Source: Sphingobacteriaceae bacterium GW460-11-11-14-LB5 (GTDB lineage: Bacteria; Bacteroidota; Bacteroidia; Sphingobacteriales; Sphingobacteriaceae). Taken from it: a stretch of DNA of 64,000 nt. The stretch's first letter is position 1. Each line of letters begins with the position of its first letter. Below are positions 1 to 8,226 of this stretch, piece after piece. Where the stretch lies: positions 3,410,001 to 3,474,000 of the forward strand of contig CP021237.1 of the NCBI GenBank assembly GCA_002151545.1, in the 5' to 3' direction. Under the pieces are notes generated by a model, which searched no databases, was not told where the DNA came from, and was given only the letters and a program-made list of their open reading frames with translations. The translations under genes were made by a program, and so were the position numbers.

Positions 1-854
1 CTATTGCCGATGTAGGCGCCACGCTAAAACTGGCTGATCTGTTTTATAGTACGAATGGGGTACCGACCAATGAAGATAAAACCCTTAATTTCAGTAACCG
101 ATCAGAACTAAGAGCCGGCGTTAACAAAGAGCGTTTTAACAACTTAATAGGTTATACCTCATCGAGGCTTAATTTTGACAGGGAAAACCGTTTTTATGCT
201 TCACTGGGTTTTGATGGCGGGATATGGTATCAGGAAGGTAGTTTAACCCGTAGCGATGAAGGAACATTTAGTTTGCAGGTACGTTTAGGCGGGGCAGGTA
301 ACGGGACGCCACAACCGCCAACGGGTTACTATGCTAAAAAATTGGTGAGCTGGAAATTTACCTGGGCAGCAAACAACTCTACCAGTACAGAAAGGTATCC
401 CTGGCCAATGTTTCGTTTAGCTGATCTCTACCTTTTATATGCAGAATCACTCAATGAATTTTCAGGCCCAAGTAACCTGGTTTACGATTACCTGAATAAG
501 GTACGGGAACGTTCTGGTTTACCTACTGTTCAAAAATCATGGACAGACTTTTCCAATAACCCAGGCAAATACCAAAGCAAAGAAGGCTTACGCAGCATTA
601 TTCGCCAGGAAAGAGGGATTGAATTGGCGCTGGAAGGCAGCCGATTCTGGGATTTAAGAAGATGGAAAACAGCAGGCACGGAACTTAATGGCAACGTACA
701 AGGCTGGGATAAAGATCAGGCCGATCCAACACTTTATTACAGAATTATAACCCGATATACACAACGTTTTGTAGCCCCTAGAGATTACTTATGGCCAATA
801 AGAGAGAATAATTTATTAATAAACGAAAACCTGGTTCAAAACCCGGGTTGGTAA
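1..854 (+). CDS. SusD/RagB-family outer-membrane lipoprotein, C-terminal part (5' truncated by window)
   Basis: The reading frame is open from base 3, so the gene begins upstream of the window; a TTG at 273 is only an internal codon. The translated part starts IADVGATLKLADLF and contains the SusD-typical stretch LFYSTNGVPTNEDKT. Near its end it has the family pattern of a tetratricopeptide-like helix (MFRLADLYLLYAESLNE), the E(R/G)IELALEGSRFWDLRRWK block and the closing RDYLWPIRENN...QNPGW. SusD proteins are surface lipoproteins that bind oligosaccharide and cap the SusC channel. The SusC partner should lie just upstream. Two accessory lipoprotein genes follow 12 bp downstream on the same strand, so this is the tail of a PUL whose substrate cannot be told from this fragment. 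The family call is firm. Confidence 0.93.
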   Translation, partial: IADVGATLKLADLFYSTNGVPTNEDKTLNFSNRSELRAGVNKERFNNLIGYTSSRLNFDRENRFYASLGFDGGIWYQEGSLTRSDEGTFSLQVRLGGAGNGTPQPPTGYYAKKLVSWKFTWAANNSTSTERYPWPMFRLADLYLLYAESLNEFSGPSNLVYDYLNKVRERSGLPTVQKSWTDFSNNPGKYQSKEGLRSIIRQERGIELALEGSRFWDLRRWKTAGTELNGNVQGWDKDQADPTLYYRIITRYTQRFVAPRDYLWPIRENNLLINENLVQNPGW

Positions 855-866
855 ATTTTAGGCAAA

Positions 867-2066
867 ATGGAAAAAAACTTAAAAAAATTACAATCCGGCA
901 TCATATTGCTGCTTGTGGTTCTTACAACCTTTGGCTGTAAAAATGATATACTTAACGGTCCTATCGAAAATAGTGCTGAAAAGCCGGGAACGGTATCAAA
1001 TGTCACCGTAGAAAATAAGAGTGGTGGTGCTTTGTTAACCTATACCCTACCCACAAATGAAGGGCTTTCTTACATTAAAGCGGTATATGAAATACGCCCA
1101 GGTGTAAAAAGGGAGGTGGTAAGTTCTTACTATACCAGCCAGCTATTAATTGATGGTTATAACTCAACAAATGAACAGCAGATTACATTATACGCTGTGA
1201 CGAAGAGCGAGGTGATGTCTGATCCTGTTATCGTAAAAATTAAACCACTAAAATCGGCCATTCAACTTGTTTATGAGAGTTTAAATATTATTGCAGGTTT
1301 TGGCGGACCAAATTTAAAATTCACCAATCCCAACAGGGCTGCTGTTATTATTGCCCCGATCATTAAAGCAGATAATGGCAGTATTAAAGCATTGGATAAA
1401 ATTTATACCCAAACGCTGTCAGGGAATAGTACACTTAGAGGTCAAGAGTCTGTAGCCACAAATTTTGGTTTTGTGGTCATGGACCGTTTTGGCAATCATA
1501 CCGATACTTTGTATAAAAATATAACACCTTATAGTGAAGGGATGTTAGACAAATCAAAGTTTGCAGCATATAACCTGCCAGGAGATGCAACCATGGCTTA
1601 TGGTACATTTTTGAGCTATTTTTGGGATGGCGCCTACGCCCCTGCTTATTGGCCCAGGGCATTTACACTGGAAGGAGTTACCACACCACAAACCATTACC
1701 ATCGATTTAGGTGTAACCAGGGCCCTAAGTAGATTTATATTTTTCCCACGAACTGAATCGGGCAATAAATTCTATGTTAGGGCAAATCTTCGCGATTTTG
1801 AAATCTGGGCAACCAATAATCCGCCGGCAGATGGAAGTTATACCGGCTGGACCAAACTGGCTACCCAATCGGTAGTAAAACCTTCCGGCCTGCCATCGGG
1901 CACCGAAACAGCAGAGGATCTGGCCTATGCATTGGCAGGATGGCCAACGGAGTTCGAACCTGGCTTACCTGCCTTTAGGTATTTAAGAATTAAGTCTACA
2001 CGCAACTGGGAAAACACCTATGCCATTATGGGTACTCAAATAGAGGTTTATGGCAGTAAAAATTAA
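867..2066 (+). CDS. DUF4959/DUF5000-type surface lipoprotein of a PUL
   Basis: A 399-residue protein with a lipoprotein signal: a hydrophobic stretch of residues 11-23 ends in FGC, Cys24 being the probable lipidation site. The N-terminal third (about 35-125) looks like a fibronectin-III-like DUF4959 domain, followed by a second beta domain (about 125-230). The C-terminal part (about 235-399) has the F5/8-type C (discoidin) look of DUF5000, with YFWDGAYAPAYWPRAFTLEG, then TITIDLG, and a final RYLRIKSTRNW...IEVYGSK. Such proteins sit beside SusD and are thought to bind glycan at the cell surface. It starts 12 bp after the SusD stop and is followed 29 bp later by another lipoprotein gene, so the three are probably co-transcribed. 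Domain names are from memory of these families, not from a search. Confidence 0.82.
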   Translation: MEKNLKKLQSGIILLLVVLTTFGCKNDILNGPIENSAEKPGTVSNVTVENKSGGALLTYTLPTNEGLSYIKAVYEIRPGVKREVVSSYYTSQLLIDGYNSTNEQQITLYAVTKSEVMSDPVIVKIKPLKSAIQLVYESLNIIAGFGGPNLKFTNPNRAAVIIAPIIKADNGSIKALDKIYTQTLSGNSTLRGQESVATNFGFVVMDRFGNHTDTLYKNITPYSEGMLDKSKFAAYNLPGDATMAYGTFLSYFWDGAYAPAYWPRAFTLEGVTTPQTITIDLGVTRALSRFIFFPRTESGNKFYVRANLRDFEIWATNNPPADGSYTGWTKLATQSVVKPSGLPSGTETAEDLAYALAGWPTEFEPGLPAFRYLRIKSTRNWENTYAIMGTQIEVYGSKN

Positions 2067-2095
2067 AATAATAACGACGATTTAAATTTACTCAG

Positions 2096-2791
2096 ATGAA
2101 AATAAATATATGGATGTCTTTTGCATTAATGGGATTTTTCGCCTTTAGTGCCTGCTCAAAAATAGACGATTACAGGGGGCAATTTCAAGGAGACAAAGAA
2201 ATATCTTACCCAGGCATTTTAGACTCTGCAAAAGTTCTCGCGGGCAACAAACGGGTGATGGTATACGGTCAGTTTACTTCAGATCCTAAAATTGTGAAAT
2301 ACCAGGTATTTTGGAATGGAAAACAAAACATGGTCGAAAAAACGATTGTTCGCAGCAGTGGTGTAGACGAGGTTAAGTTAATTATTGATAACTTAACAGA
2401 AGGGGGCATTAATTTCGAAGTCAGAACTTTTGATAATAAAGGAAACATGTCTATACCCATTTACATCAATGGGACTGTATTTGGCGAAAATTATGCTTCA
2501 GCAATTGTAAACCGTGTTTTTAATCCCGCCACGACCAAATACGATGCGACCAGTAAAATTTTAACCATCGATTGGCAAGGCATAGATCCTACAGCCATTT
2601 ATACGACTGTTGAGTATACTGATGTAAACGGCCTGCCTAAAACCATGCAGGTTACAGATCCTTCATCGGTATTAACCCGGATTAACGATTATAAAACAGG
2701 TACAGATCTATATTATCAGACAACATATAAACCTCAGAAAGATGCTATAGATAATTTTACAGTTCAGAAAAAGGATACTTTTAAACGTTAG
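2096..2791 (+). CDS. DUF4998-type surface lipoprotein
   Basis: A 231-residue lipoprotein: hydrophobic residues 6-19 then SAC, with Cys20 the likely lipidated residue. The body reads as one or two Ig/fibronectin-like beta domains (YPGILDSAKVLAGNKRVMVYGQFTSDPKIVKYQVFWNGK...), which matches what is usually called DUF4998 in Bacteroidota PULs. It is the last gene of the run SusD - DUF4959/DUF5000 - DUF4998 and is followed at once by a strong hairpin terminator. The position suggests an accessory glycan-binding surface protein, comparable in role to SusE/SusF. No catalytic motif is visible. The function is inferred from context only. Confidence 0.75.
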   Translation: MKINIWMSFALMGFFAFSACSKIDDYRGQFQGDKEISYPGILDSAKVLAGNKRVMVYGQFTSDPKIVKYQVFWNGKQNMVEKTIVRSSGVDEVKLIIDNLTEGGINFEVRTFDNKGNMSIPIYINGTVFGENYASAIVNRVFNPATTKYDATSKILTIDWQGIDPTAIYTTVEYTDVNGLPKTMQVTDPSSVLTRINDYKTGTDLYYQTTYKPQKDAIDNFTVQKKDTFKR

Positions 2792-2813
2792 CCAATTATA
2801 AATTAACACACTC

Positions 2814-2854
2814 AAAAGGGTAATTTTCGATATGAAAATTGCCCTTTGTTTTTT
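2814..2854 (+). terminator. Intrinsic terminator closing the first PUL
   Basis: A 14-bp stem (2815-2828 with 2834-2847, one G.T wobble) encloses a 5-nt loop and is followed by a T-rich run ending at 2854. It starts 24 bp after the stop codon at 2791, on the coding strand. Confidence 0.85.
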
Positions 2855-3198
2855 ATAGCTGATTAAACTTTTTGAAACAGTTGATTGCTTTATTTGAAAC
2901 ATGTTTTTTTGGAAAGAGCGGGACATCCTTCCATGGCGGTTTGCAGCCCTGCTTTCACTGCAATCTTTTTGCACCGAATTGAGCACCAAATAATAAAACA
3001 TCTGCAGCAAAAAGTATTTCCGTTCAATCACGTTTAGGTACAATGGCCGCTGCTCAAAATAGAATTACCTGATGCATTTTGGCGGATTATGCACTTTTAT
3101 TGTTCTTCTATTACTGATATGGTTTAAAAAATAGCGGTGCTTCTTAAATTGCCTTATTTGCTGGTATAAGGGCAATTAAAAAAATATCCAGGAATAAC
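2855..3198. other. Intergenic stretch without a convincing gene
   Basis: No convincing coding region lies here. An antisense open frame across 2708-3043 overlaps the end of the preceding gene and the terminator, and its translation resembles no known family, so it was not called. About 2915-2985 is G/C-richer than its surroundings and contains GGCGGTTTGCAGCCCTGC and CACTGCAATC, which may be a decayed dispersed repeat. Near 3147-3179 there is an imperfect inverted repeat (AATTGCCTTAT with ATAAGGGCAATT). The region separates convergent transcription units. Confidence 0.4.
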
Positions 3199-3231
3199 AA
3201 AAAAAGCTGATGTTTCCATCAGCTTTTTTTT
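3199..3231 (-). terminator. Bidirectional hairpin terminator between convergent units
   Basis: A short stem AGCTGATG / CATCAGCT with a TTTC loop is flanked by an A-run on the left and a T-run on the right. It can therefore end transcription in both directions. It sits 17 bp beyond the stop of the minus-strand symporter gene and is most likely the end of the 19-kb minus-strand cluster. Confidence 0.85.
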
Positions 3232-3247
3232 AATCCAGAAGTGTAGG

Positions 3248-4900
3248 TTAAAAAAAGATAATATTAAAGGCTACCGTAATCATCAAAACGATAAGCCCCA
3301 AATAAAGTGGATTAGTATACCAGGTTTTGCTCTTTAAATCTTGTTTCGGCGTTAAGCTGTAAACCAGTCCAACCAGTTCTTTTTCGTCTTTGGCTTTGGT
3401 GAACAAACTGATTACGATGGTAAATACCAGACACACCATAAAGGAGATCGATGCAATGGTAAAGGCCTGCCCTGTTGCCGAATAAAAATCGAACAAATGA
3501 ATCAGCCAGCCACCTTTGCCCTCGGCTACCGATAAACCATGTGTAATGGCCGCAGCGCCTGTACCTAAAAGTAAACCCCAAAAGGCTCCATGACCAGTGG
3601 TCCGTTTCCAGAACATGCCCAAAAAGAAAGTAGCAAACAGGGGTGCATTTACAAAACTAAATACAAGCTGGAGCAAATCCATAATACTGTTAAAGCCACG
3701 GGCCACATAAGCTGTAGCGATAGAAATTAAAATACCGGCAACAGTAGTGGCCTTGCCAACCATTAAATAATGCAAATCGGAAGCTTTTTTCTTAATATGG
3801 GTTTGGTAGATATCATAAGTAAATACCGTGTTAAAAGCGGTAACATTGCCCGCCATACCACTCATAAATGAAGCAATTAATGCGGTTATGCCTAAACCAA
3901 GCAAACCACTCGGATAAAGTTTCTGCAACAATAAAGGCAGTACCATATTATAATCTTTATCGCCATTAACATTAACAGGCAGTTCGAAGCCGCTATACTG
4001 CCCCTGTAAGGCCAATAAAATGATTCCAGGAAGAATCACGATGGCTGGCATTAAAATTTTAGGAAAAGCAGCCAAAACGGGTGTGCGTTGTGCCTCGTTC
4101 AGATTTCGGGTAGCCATTGCCCTTTGTACCACCAAAAAATCGGTACACCAATAGCCAAATGCCAATACAAAACCCAATCCAAAAACCATACTAAAGGCAT
4201 CTACGCCCATCGGGTTGTTTGCCGGACTATCTAAACCCTTCCAAACGTGAAGCTTCGCATCATCAACATGTTGTAAAATACCATCAATTCCTCCGGCCTT
4301 ATCTAAACCGATGTAAACCAAAGGCGCTATGCCAATAATAATTAAAAAGAACTGCAATACTTCGTTATAAATGGCACCTGTTAAACCTCCGGAGAAAGTA
4401 TAAATCAATACCACACCAGCGGCAAGCCATATGGATAAATCGAAATCCCAGCCTAAAATAACTTTCATTAACATGGCCAGTGCATACAGGGAAACACCAG
4501 ATGAAAAAACAGTCATTGCAGCAAAAGTAAGTGCGTTAAAAGTCCTGGTTTTTTCGTCGAAACGTAATTTTAAATATTCAGGTACACTTCGGGCCTTACT
4601 ACCGTAGTAAAAGGGCATCATGTATACGCCTAAAAAAATCATTGCTAAAGCAGCACCCAACCAATAAAAATGCATGGTATACAAGCCATATTTTGCGCCA
4701 TTGGCAGCCATGCCCAAGACCTCCTGTGCGCCTAAGTTTGCTGATATAAAAGCTAAACAAGTAATCCATAATGGAATGTTGTGCGAGCTCAGTAAAAAAT
4801 CATTCCCTGTTTTTATTTTCTTTTTCAGCACCAAACCAATGCCCATTACCAAAACAAAATAAATGGCAATAATCAGGTAGTCGATAAGTTCTAGTTTCAT
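3248..4900 (-). CDS. SSS-family sodium:solute (sugar) symporter
   Basis: A 550-residue polytopic inner-membrane protein with many hydrophobic segments from the N terminus (DYLIIAIYFVLVMGIGLVL) to the C terminus (YLGLIVLMITVAFNIIFF). It has the SGLT/SSS pattern: GNDFLLSSHNIPLWITCLAFISANLGAQEVLG in the first core helix, then KARSVPEYLKLRFDEKTRT and TFSGGLTGAIYNEVLQF. Members couple Na+ influx to uptake of sugars, sugar acids or related solutes. It is the last gene of the minus-strand cluster, 52 bp after the lactonase gene, so it probably brings in the sugar released in the periplasm or the acid that the neighbouring enzymes metabolise. The substrate is not predictable from the sequence. Confidence 0.93.
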   Translation of the reverse strand: MKLELIDYLIIAIYFVLVMGIGLVLKKKIKTGNDFLLSSHNIPLWITCLAFISANLGAQEVLGMAANGAKYGLYTMHFYWLGAALAMIFLGVYMMPFYYGSKARSVPEYLKLRFDEKTRTFNALTFAAMTVFSSGVSLYALAMLMKVILGWDFDLSIWLAAGVVLIYTFSGGLTGAIYNEVLQFFLIIIGIAPLVYIGLDKAGGIDGILQHVDDAKLHVWKGLDSPANNPMGVDAFSMVFGLGFVLAFGYWCTDFLVVQRAMATRNLNEAQRTPVLAAFPKILMPAIVILPGIILLALQGQYSGFELPVNVNGDKDYNMVLPLLLQKLYPSGLLGLGITALIASFMSGMAGNVTAFNTVFTYDIYQTHIKKKASDLHYLMVGKATTVAGILISIATAYVARGFNSIMDLLQLVFSFVNAPLFATFFLGMFWKRTTGHGAFWGLLLGTGAAAITHGLSVAEGKGGWLIHLFDFYSATGQAFTIASISFMVCLVFTIVISLFTKAKDEKELVGLVYSLTPKQDLKSKTWYTNPLYLGLIVLMITVAFNIIFF

Positions 4901-4952
4901 AAACGATTATTATTTGGTTAGTAGTATTTGTTTTTATGGCAAAAGCCAGTAA

Positions 4953-5828
4953 CTATTGTTGTTTGTAAGGAGCAGTTGGCAATCCCGTTACCTTTAATTT
5001 TACCATAAAGAGCGAGCCACTGTGTGGGTATTTTTTTAATTCGTCGGCACTTAATCCATCCTTTGCCGTGGTAATTAACATTTGATTCATCAATTTACCC
5101 CCAAATGCGCAGCTCGTTACGTTTGGCGCATTGATTTCAATCTTTCCTATACAGGCCCCGGTGAGCGGATTATACCTGTTTACGCAAGCACCTCCCCAAA
5201 TGGCTACCCAAAGCATGCCTTCACTATCAATACACATCCCGTCGGCCACGGTATTAGGTTCGGTTATTTCTACTACAATTCTTTCGTTGCTGATATTCCC
5301 GGTAGCCAAATCATAATCGAAGGCTTTAATGTGGTAAAGAAAACTATCGATGTAATACAGGGTGCGGTTATCCTGCGACCAACAAATACCATTAGATACA
5401 CTTGTGCCTTCAATTTTCTTAACTAATTTTCCGTTGTAGCAGTAAAGATTACCTGCACCATGTTTGGCATTAATATTCATGGTTCCCACCCAAAGCCTGC
5501 CTAATGCATCGCAAGCGCCATCGTTACTCCTGTTTTCGGGATCCTCTTTAAATTTCGCCAGGTTTATCGTTTTACCGGTTGCTAAATTGAATAACACAAT
5601 TTTACCCTGTAAAGCCACTAATAGCTGATCATTTTCGGCAGGCGCCAGCATACCAGGCATTGCCGATATTTTTTTGGTAACTACTTTACCATTTGCCGGA
5701 TTACAGGTACCAATTAGTTTGCCTTTGATGTCGATAAACAAGAATTTTTGCCATCCAGCATGCCAGCGGGCACCTTCTCCTAAAATTAAATCTGCTTTAT
5801 AAAGCACATCTGGCTTCCAAATATCCAT
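4953..5828 (-). CDS. SMP-30/gluconolactonase-family sugar lactonase
   Basis: A 291-residue six-bladed beta-propeller of the SMP-30/regucalcin/gluconolactonase family. Metal-site residues are recognisable by position: Glu18 in LGEGARW, the substrate-side Asn102-Asp103 in RSNDGACD, Asn146 in SVSNGICWS and Asp196 in VADGMCIDSEG. These match Glu18, Asn103, Asn154 and Asp204 of the animal enzyme. No signal peptide is present, so it acts in the cytoplasm. Enzymes of this family hydrolyse aldonolactones to aldonic acids. It lies between an SDR gene and a sodium:solute symporter and close to an enolase-superfamily dehydratase. This fits step two of an oxidative sugar pathway: SDR makes the lactone, this enzyme opens it, the dehydratase acts on the acid. 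Confidence 0.88.
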   Translation of the reverse strand: MDIWKPDVLYKADLILGEGARWHAGWQKFLFIDIKGKLIGTCNPANGKVVTKKISAMPGMLAPAENDQLLVALQGKIVLFNLATGKTINLAKFKEDPENRSNDGACDALGRLWVGTMNINAKHGAGNLYCYNGKLVKKIEGTSVSNGICWSQDNRTLYYIDSFLYHIKAFDYDLATGNISNERIVVEITEPNTVADGMCIDSEGMLWVAIWGGACVNRYNPLTGACIGKIEINAPNVTSCAFGGKLMNQMLITTAKDGLSADELKKYPHSGSLFMVKLKVTGLPTAPYKQQ

Positions 5829-5885
5829 CGTATTGTTAAAAAATTACCCTCATCTTAGTATCGCTTTTGTCTCAAACCCCAAACC

Positions 5886-5932
5886 CCATCATCCATCTCC
5901 CATCATCCATCTCCCATCCTTCCATCATCACC
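5886..5932. repeat. C-rich low-complexity array directly 3' of the SDR gene
   Basis: A 14-bp unit close to CATCATCCATCTCC occurs twice in tandem and then as degenerate pieces. The array ends exactly at the stop codon (TAA, - strand) of the SDR gene and fills most of the gap to the lactonase start. Three other low-complexity arrays in the window abut stop codons in the same way (see 22583, 26483 and 57443). Confidence 0.7.
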
Positions 5933-6730
5933 TTAGCTATCCTGCATCATTGCACTTCGGCCTCCATCAATTAAATAGGTAGTCCCCGATGCAAAACCTG
6001 CATATTCGCTGGATAAAAACACACACCAGCCTCCGATTTCTTCAACCGTGCCTAGTTTTTTTACCGGATGAAGGTTTATCGTACGTTGTCTTTCTTCTTC
6101 AGGCTGAATAAATGAATTAAACCATTGCTGATTACCGGGTGTATCGATAAAGCCTGGTGCAATACCTATCGTTCTAATACCAGGCCCCCATTCTATGGCC
6201 AAACTCCTAACCAAACCCGTTAAGGCGGTTTTGGCAATGTTATAGGGTGCACAACCGGGGATACTGGCAAAGGCATGGTTAGAAGCCATTACAATAATTA
6301 CCCCATTATTTGTGTTTAATAATGATTTGCAACGTTTGGCCAGGCGCCAGTGTGCTGAAAGGTTTAGGTCTAAATTAAACTGCCAGTTTTTTTCGGTACT
6401 ATTTTCTAATCCCGTAAATACATTCTGTCCGGCATTAGAAACTAAAATATCCAATCTCCCATAATCATTGGTGATATCTGAAACAAGCCCATCAATGTCT
6501 TCGGTTACCACCATATCGGCTTTAAAATAGTCGGTATGTGCATCAAAAGACTCCATTTCTGCTAAAAATCGCTGCGCAACATCACTCGTTTCACTTTGTT
6601 CTGCACAGCCTATAACGGTGCAACCCGCTTTGGCCATCATTTTGGCAATCCCCAAACCAATACCCGAAGTAACACCCGTTACCAAAGCTATTTTCCCTTT
6701 TAAATCTATTGTTAGTGCCATAAAATCCAT
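5933..6730 (-). CDS. SDR-family NAD(P)-dependent sugar dehydrogenase
   Basis: A 265-residue classical short-chain dehydrogenase/reductase with all expected parts: cofactor motif TGVTSGIG (18-25), NAG (99-101), catalytic Ser150, and Tyr163-Asn-Ile-Ala-Lys167. The C-terminal SSEYAGFASGTTYLIDGG is also typical. Met4 is a possible alternative start (6721). It sits in a run of same-strand genes between an enolase-superfamily dehydratase (45 bp upstream) and an SMP-30 lactonase. In such clusters SDRs oxidise an aldose to its lactone, or a later keto-deoxy sugar acid. The first role is the simpler reading because a lactonase follows directly. The exact sugar is not known. Confidence 0.88.
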   Translation of the reverse strand: MDFMALTIDLKGKIALVTGVTSGIGLGIAKMMAKAGCTVIGCAEQSETSDVAQRFLAEMESFDAHTDYFKADMVVTEDIDGLVSDITNDYGRLDILVSNAGQNVFTGLENSTEKNWQFNLDLNLSAHWRLAKRCKSLLNTNNGVIIVMASNHAFASIPGCAPYNIAKTALTGLVRSLAIEWGPGIRTIGIAPGFIDTPGNQQWFNSFIQPEEERQRTINLHPVKKLGTVEEIGGWCVFLSSEYAGFASGTTYLIDGGRSAMMQDS

Positions 6731-6774
6731 TTAAAAACCTACCAGGCATTAAACCTGATCGGTTATATTCATAT

Positions 6775-7941
6775 TTAAACGTAGAAACCAGCCCTTGGCG
6801 TTAAAATGCCGGGGTGTTTTTCCATTTCTTCTTCAATTAAATCTACCCCTAAACCTGGCCTGTCGCTCAGTTTCAAATGCCCGTTTTGCACCATATCAGC
6901 AATCGGATGCGAAATCACTTCATCACGCCATGGCACATCGTTAAACATAAATTCTTGTCTGAAAAAGTTTGGCACCGAAGCGCAAACCTGTGCCGAAGCC
7001 AATGTAGATAGCGGCCCGTTCGGATTATGTGGCGCCAGGAGTACATTATAGGCTTCCATCATGGTCGCCATGCGTTTCATTTCTGAAGGCCCACCGCAAC
7101 GGGTAATATCAGGCATCATGATATCGCAGATATGTTTTTCCAATACATCGCGGATACCGTGACGGGTATAGTGGCGCTCGCCTACGCAGATGGAAACATT
7201 CGAAGGAATCCGATCCCTCATGGCCTTTAAGGTATTGGCATTTTCTGGTCCTGCAGGCTCTTCATACCAGGTAATATTTAATTCTGAAAGCCTTTGTGCC
7301 ATGGTTACCGCCACACGGTAATTTAACATGGCGTGCGTTTCGATCATGATATCAAATTCGGGCCCAACAGCATCACGAACGGCCTTACTTACATTAAATG
7401 CCAGATCCTGTTGAGGAGCTGTAAGCTGAAGGTTTGATGATAGATCTTCGCCATACAAATAATTGGTGTGTGCAAACGGGTCGAATTTTAAGCCTGTAAA
7501 ACCCGCTTCTTTAACTTTTTTGGCCTGTGCAGCATAATCTGCTGTATTATGACCGCCGCCTGTAAACCAGTAGTTGGCATAGAGTAAAATGTCTTTCCTG
7601 AAAGCGCCACCTAAAAGTTCGTAGCAGGGTACGCCCAATACTTTTGCTTTTAAATCGAGCAATGCCATGTCTATCCCGCTAATGGCACACATACTGGCAC
7701 CAAACGGGCCCATCCAGTTTAAATCTCTGTAAAGTTTAGTCCATATAAAATCAGTTTTCATCGGATCTAAACCAATAATACGCTGCCCTACGTGTTTGGT
7801 TGCTTCAAAAACAATCGGACTGCCTGGCCAGTTTGTGGCCTCGCCTACTCCTGTATGTCCGGTATCGGTATATATTTTTAATAAGGTCCAGTTGTATTTT
7901 ACGCCCTCAACCAGCCATACTTTTACATCTGTTATTTTCAT
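6775..7941 (-). CDS. Enolase-superfamily (mandelate racemase/MLE type) sugar-acid dehydratase
   Basis: A 388-residue protein with an N-terminal capping domain (1-125) and a beta-alpha barrel. The pattern fits the galactonate/gluconate dehydratase branch. Lys152 lies in GLKFDPF, Glu201-x-His203 in MIETHAMLN, Glu227/Glu228 in WYEEP, Glu255 in VGERHYTRH, His305 in APHNPNGP and Glu330 in RQEF. Spacing of the later residues follows E. coli galactonate dehydratase (Glu209, Glu235, His285, Glu310), with Glu-x-His in place of Asp-x-His. Such enzymes dehydrate aldonic acids to 2-keto-3-deoxy acids. It is grouped with SDR, lactonase and symporter genes on the same strand. The acid substrate cannot be read from the motifs; D-galactonate, D-gluconate, or a deoxy- or pentonic acid are all possible. 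Confidence 0.88.
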   Translation of the reverse strand: MKITDVKVWLVEGVKYNWTLLKIYTDTGHTGVGEATNWPGSPIVFEATKHVGQRIIGLDPMKTDFIWTKLYRDLNWMGPFGASMCAISGIDMALLDLKAKVLGVPCYELLGGAFRKDILLYANYWFTGGGHNTADYAAQAKKVKEAGFTGLKFDPFAHTNYLYGEDLSSNLQLTAPQQDLAFNVSKAVRDAVGPEFDIMIETHAMLNYRVAVTMAQRLSELNITWYEEPAGPENANTLKAMRDRIPSNVSICVGERHYTRHGIRDVLEKHICDIMMPDITRCGGPSEMKRMATMMEAYNVLLAPHNPNGPLSTLASAQVCASVPNFFRQEFMFNDVPWRDEVISHPIADMVQNGHLKLSDRPGLGVDLIEEEMEKHPGILTPRAGFYV

Positions 7942-8089
7942 TTTGTTGTTGTTTTTATATTCGTTTTGTTGGTATTACCGCCAACTTTTAATTTATTCTA
8001 TTTACTTAGCCAATAGCTGTCAGATTGAGTTTTCTTAAGTAAACTGCAAATCCTTCGACAGGCTATCATTGACAGATTCCAGAAAAGGT

Positions 8090-8218
8090 CGTCATTGCGA
8101 GGAGGAATCCCGAATGTTCGGGAAAGCAATCTTTCATGCTAGCCATCCTTGTTAGAAAGATTGCTTCCCCGAAAGGTCGGGACAAGCTGTCGGCTGAAAA
8201 AGCCTTCTCGCAATGACG
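8090..8218. repeat. Large GTCATTGCGAG palindromic repeat
   Basis: The arms CGTCATTGCGAG (8090-8101) and CTCGCAATGACG (8207-8218) are perfect inverted repeats. A second inner pair, AAGCAATCTTTC and GAAAGATTGCTT, surrounds an AT-rich loop. It closely resembles the dispersed intergenic palindrome known from many Sphingobacteriaceae genomes. It starts 9 bp beyond the stop codon of the 982-residue GH2 gene, so in the minus-strand transcript it lies between this gene and the dehydratase gene. It could stop or attenuate read-through. Confidence 0.8.
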
Positions 8219-8226
8219 TTTCTTTT

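Noticed and set aside
2708..3043. Open frame of 111 codons on the minus strand after the first PUL
   Set aside because: It overlaps the 3' end of the DUF4998-type gene and a strong terminator, and its translation looks like random AT-rich sequence with no family features.
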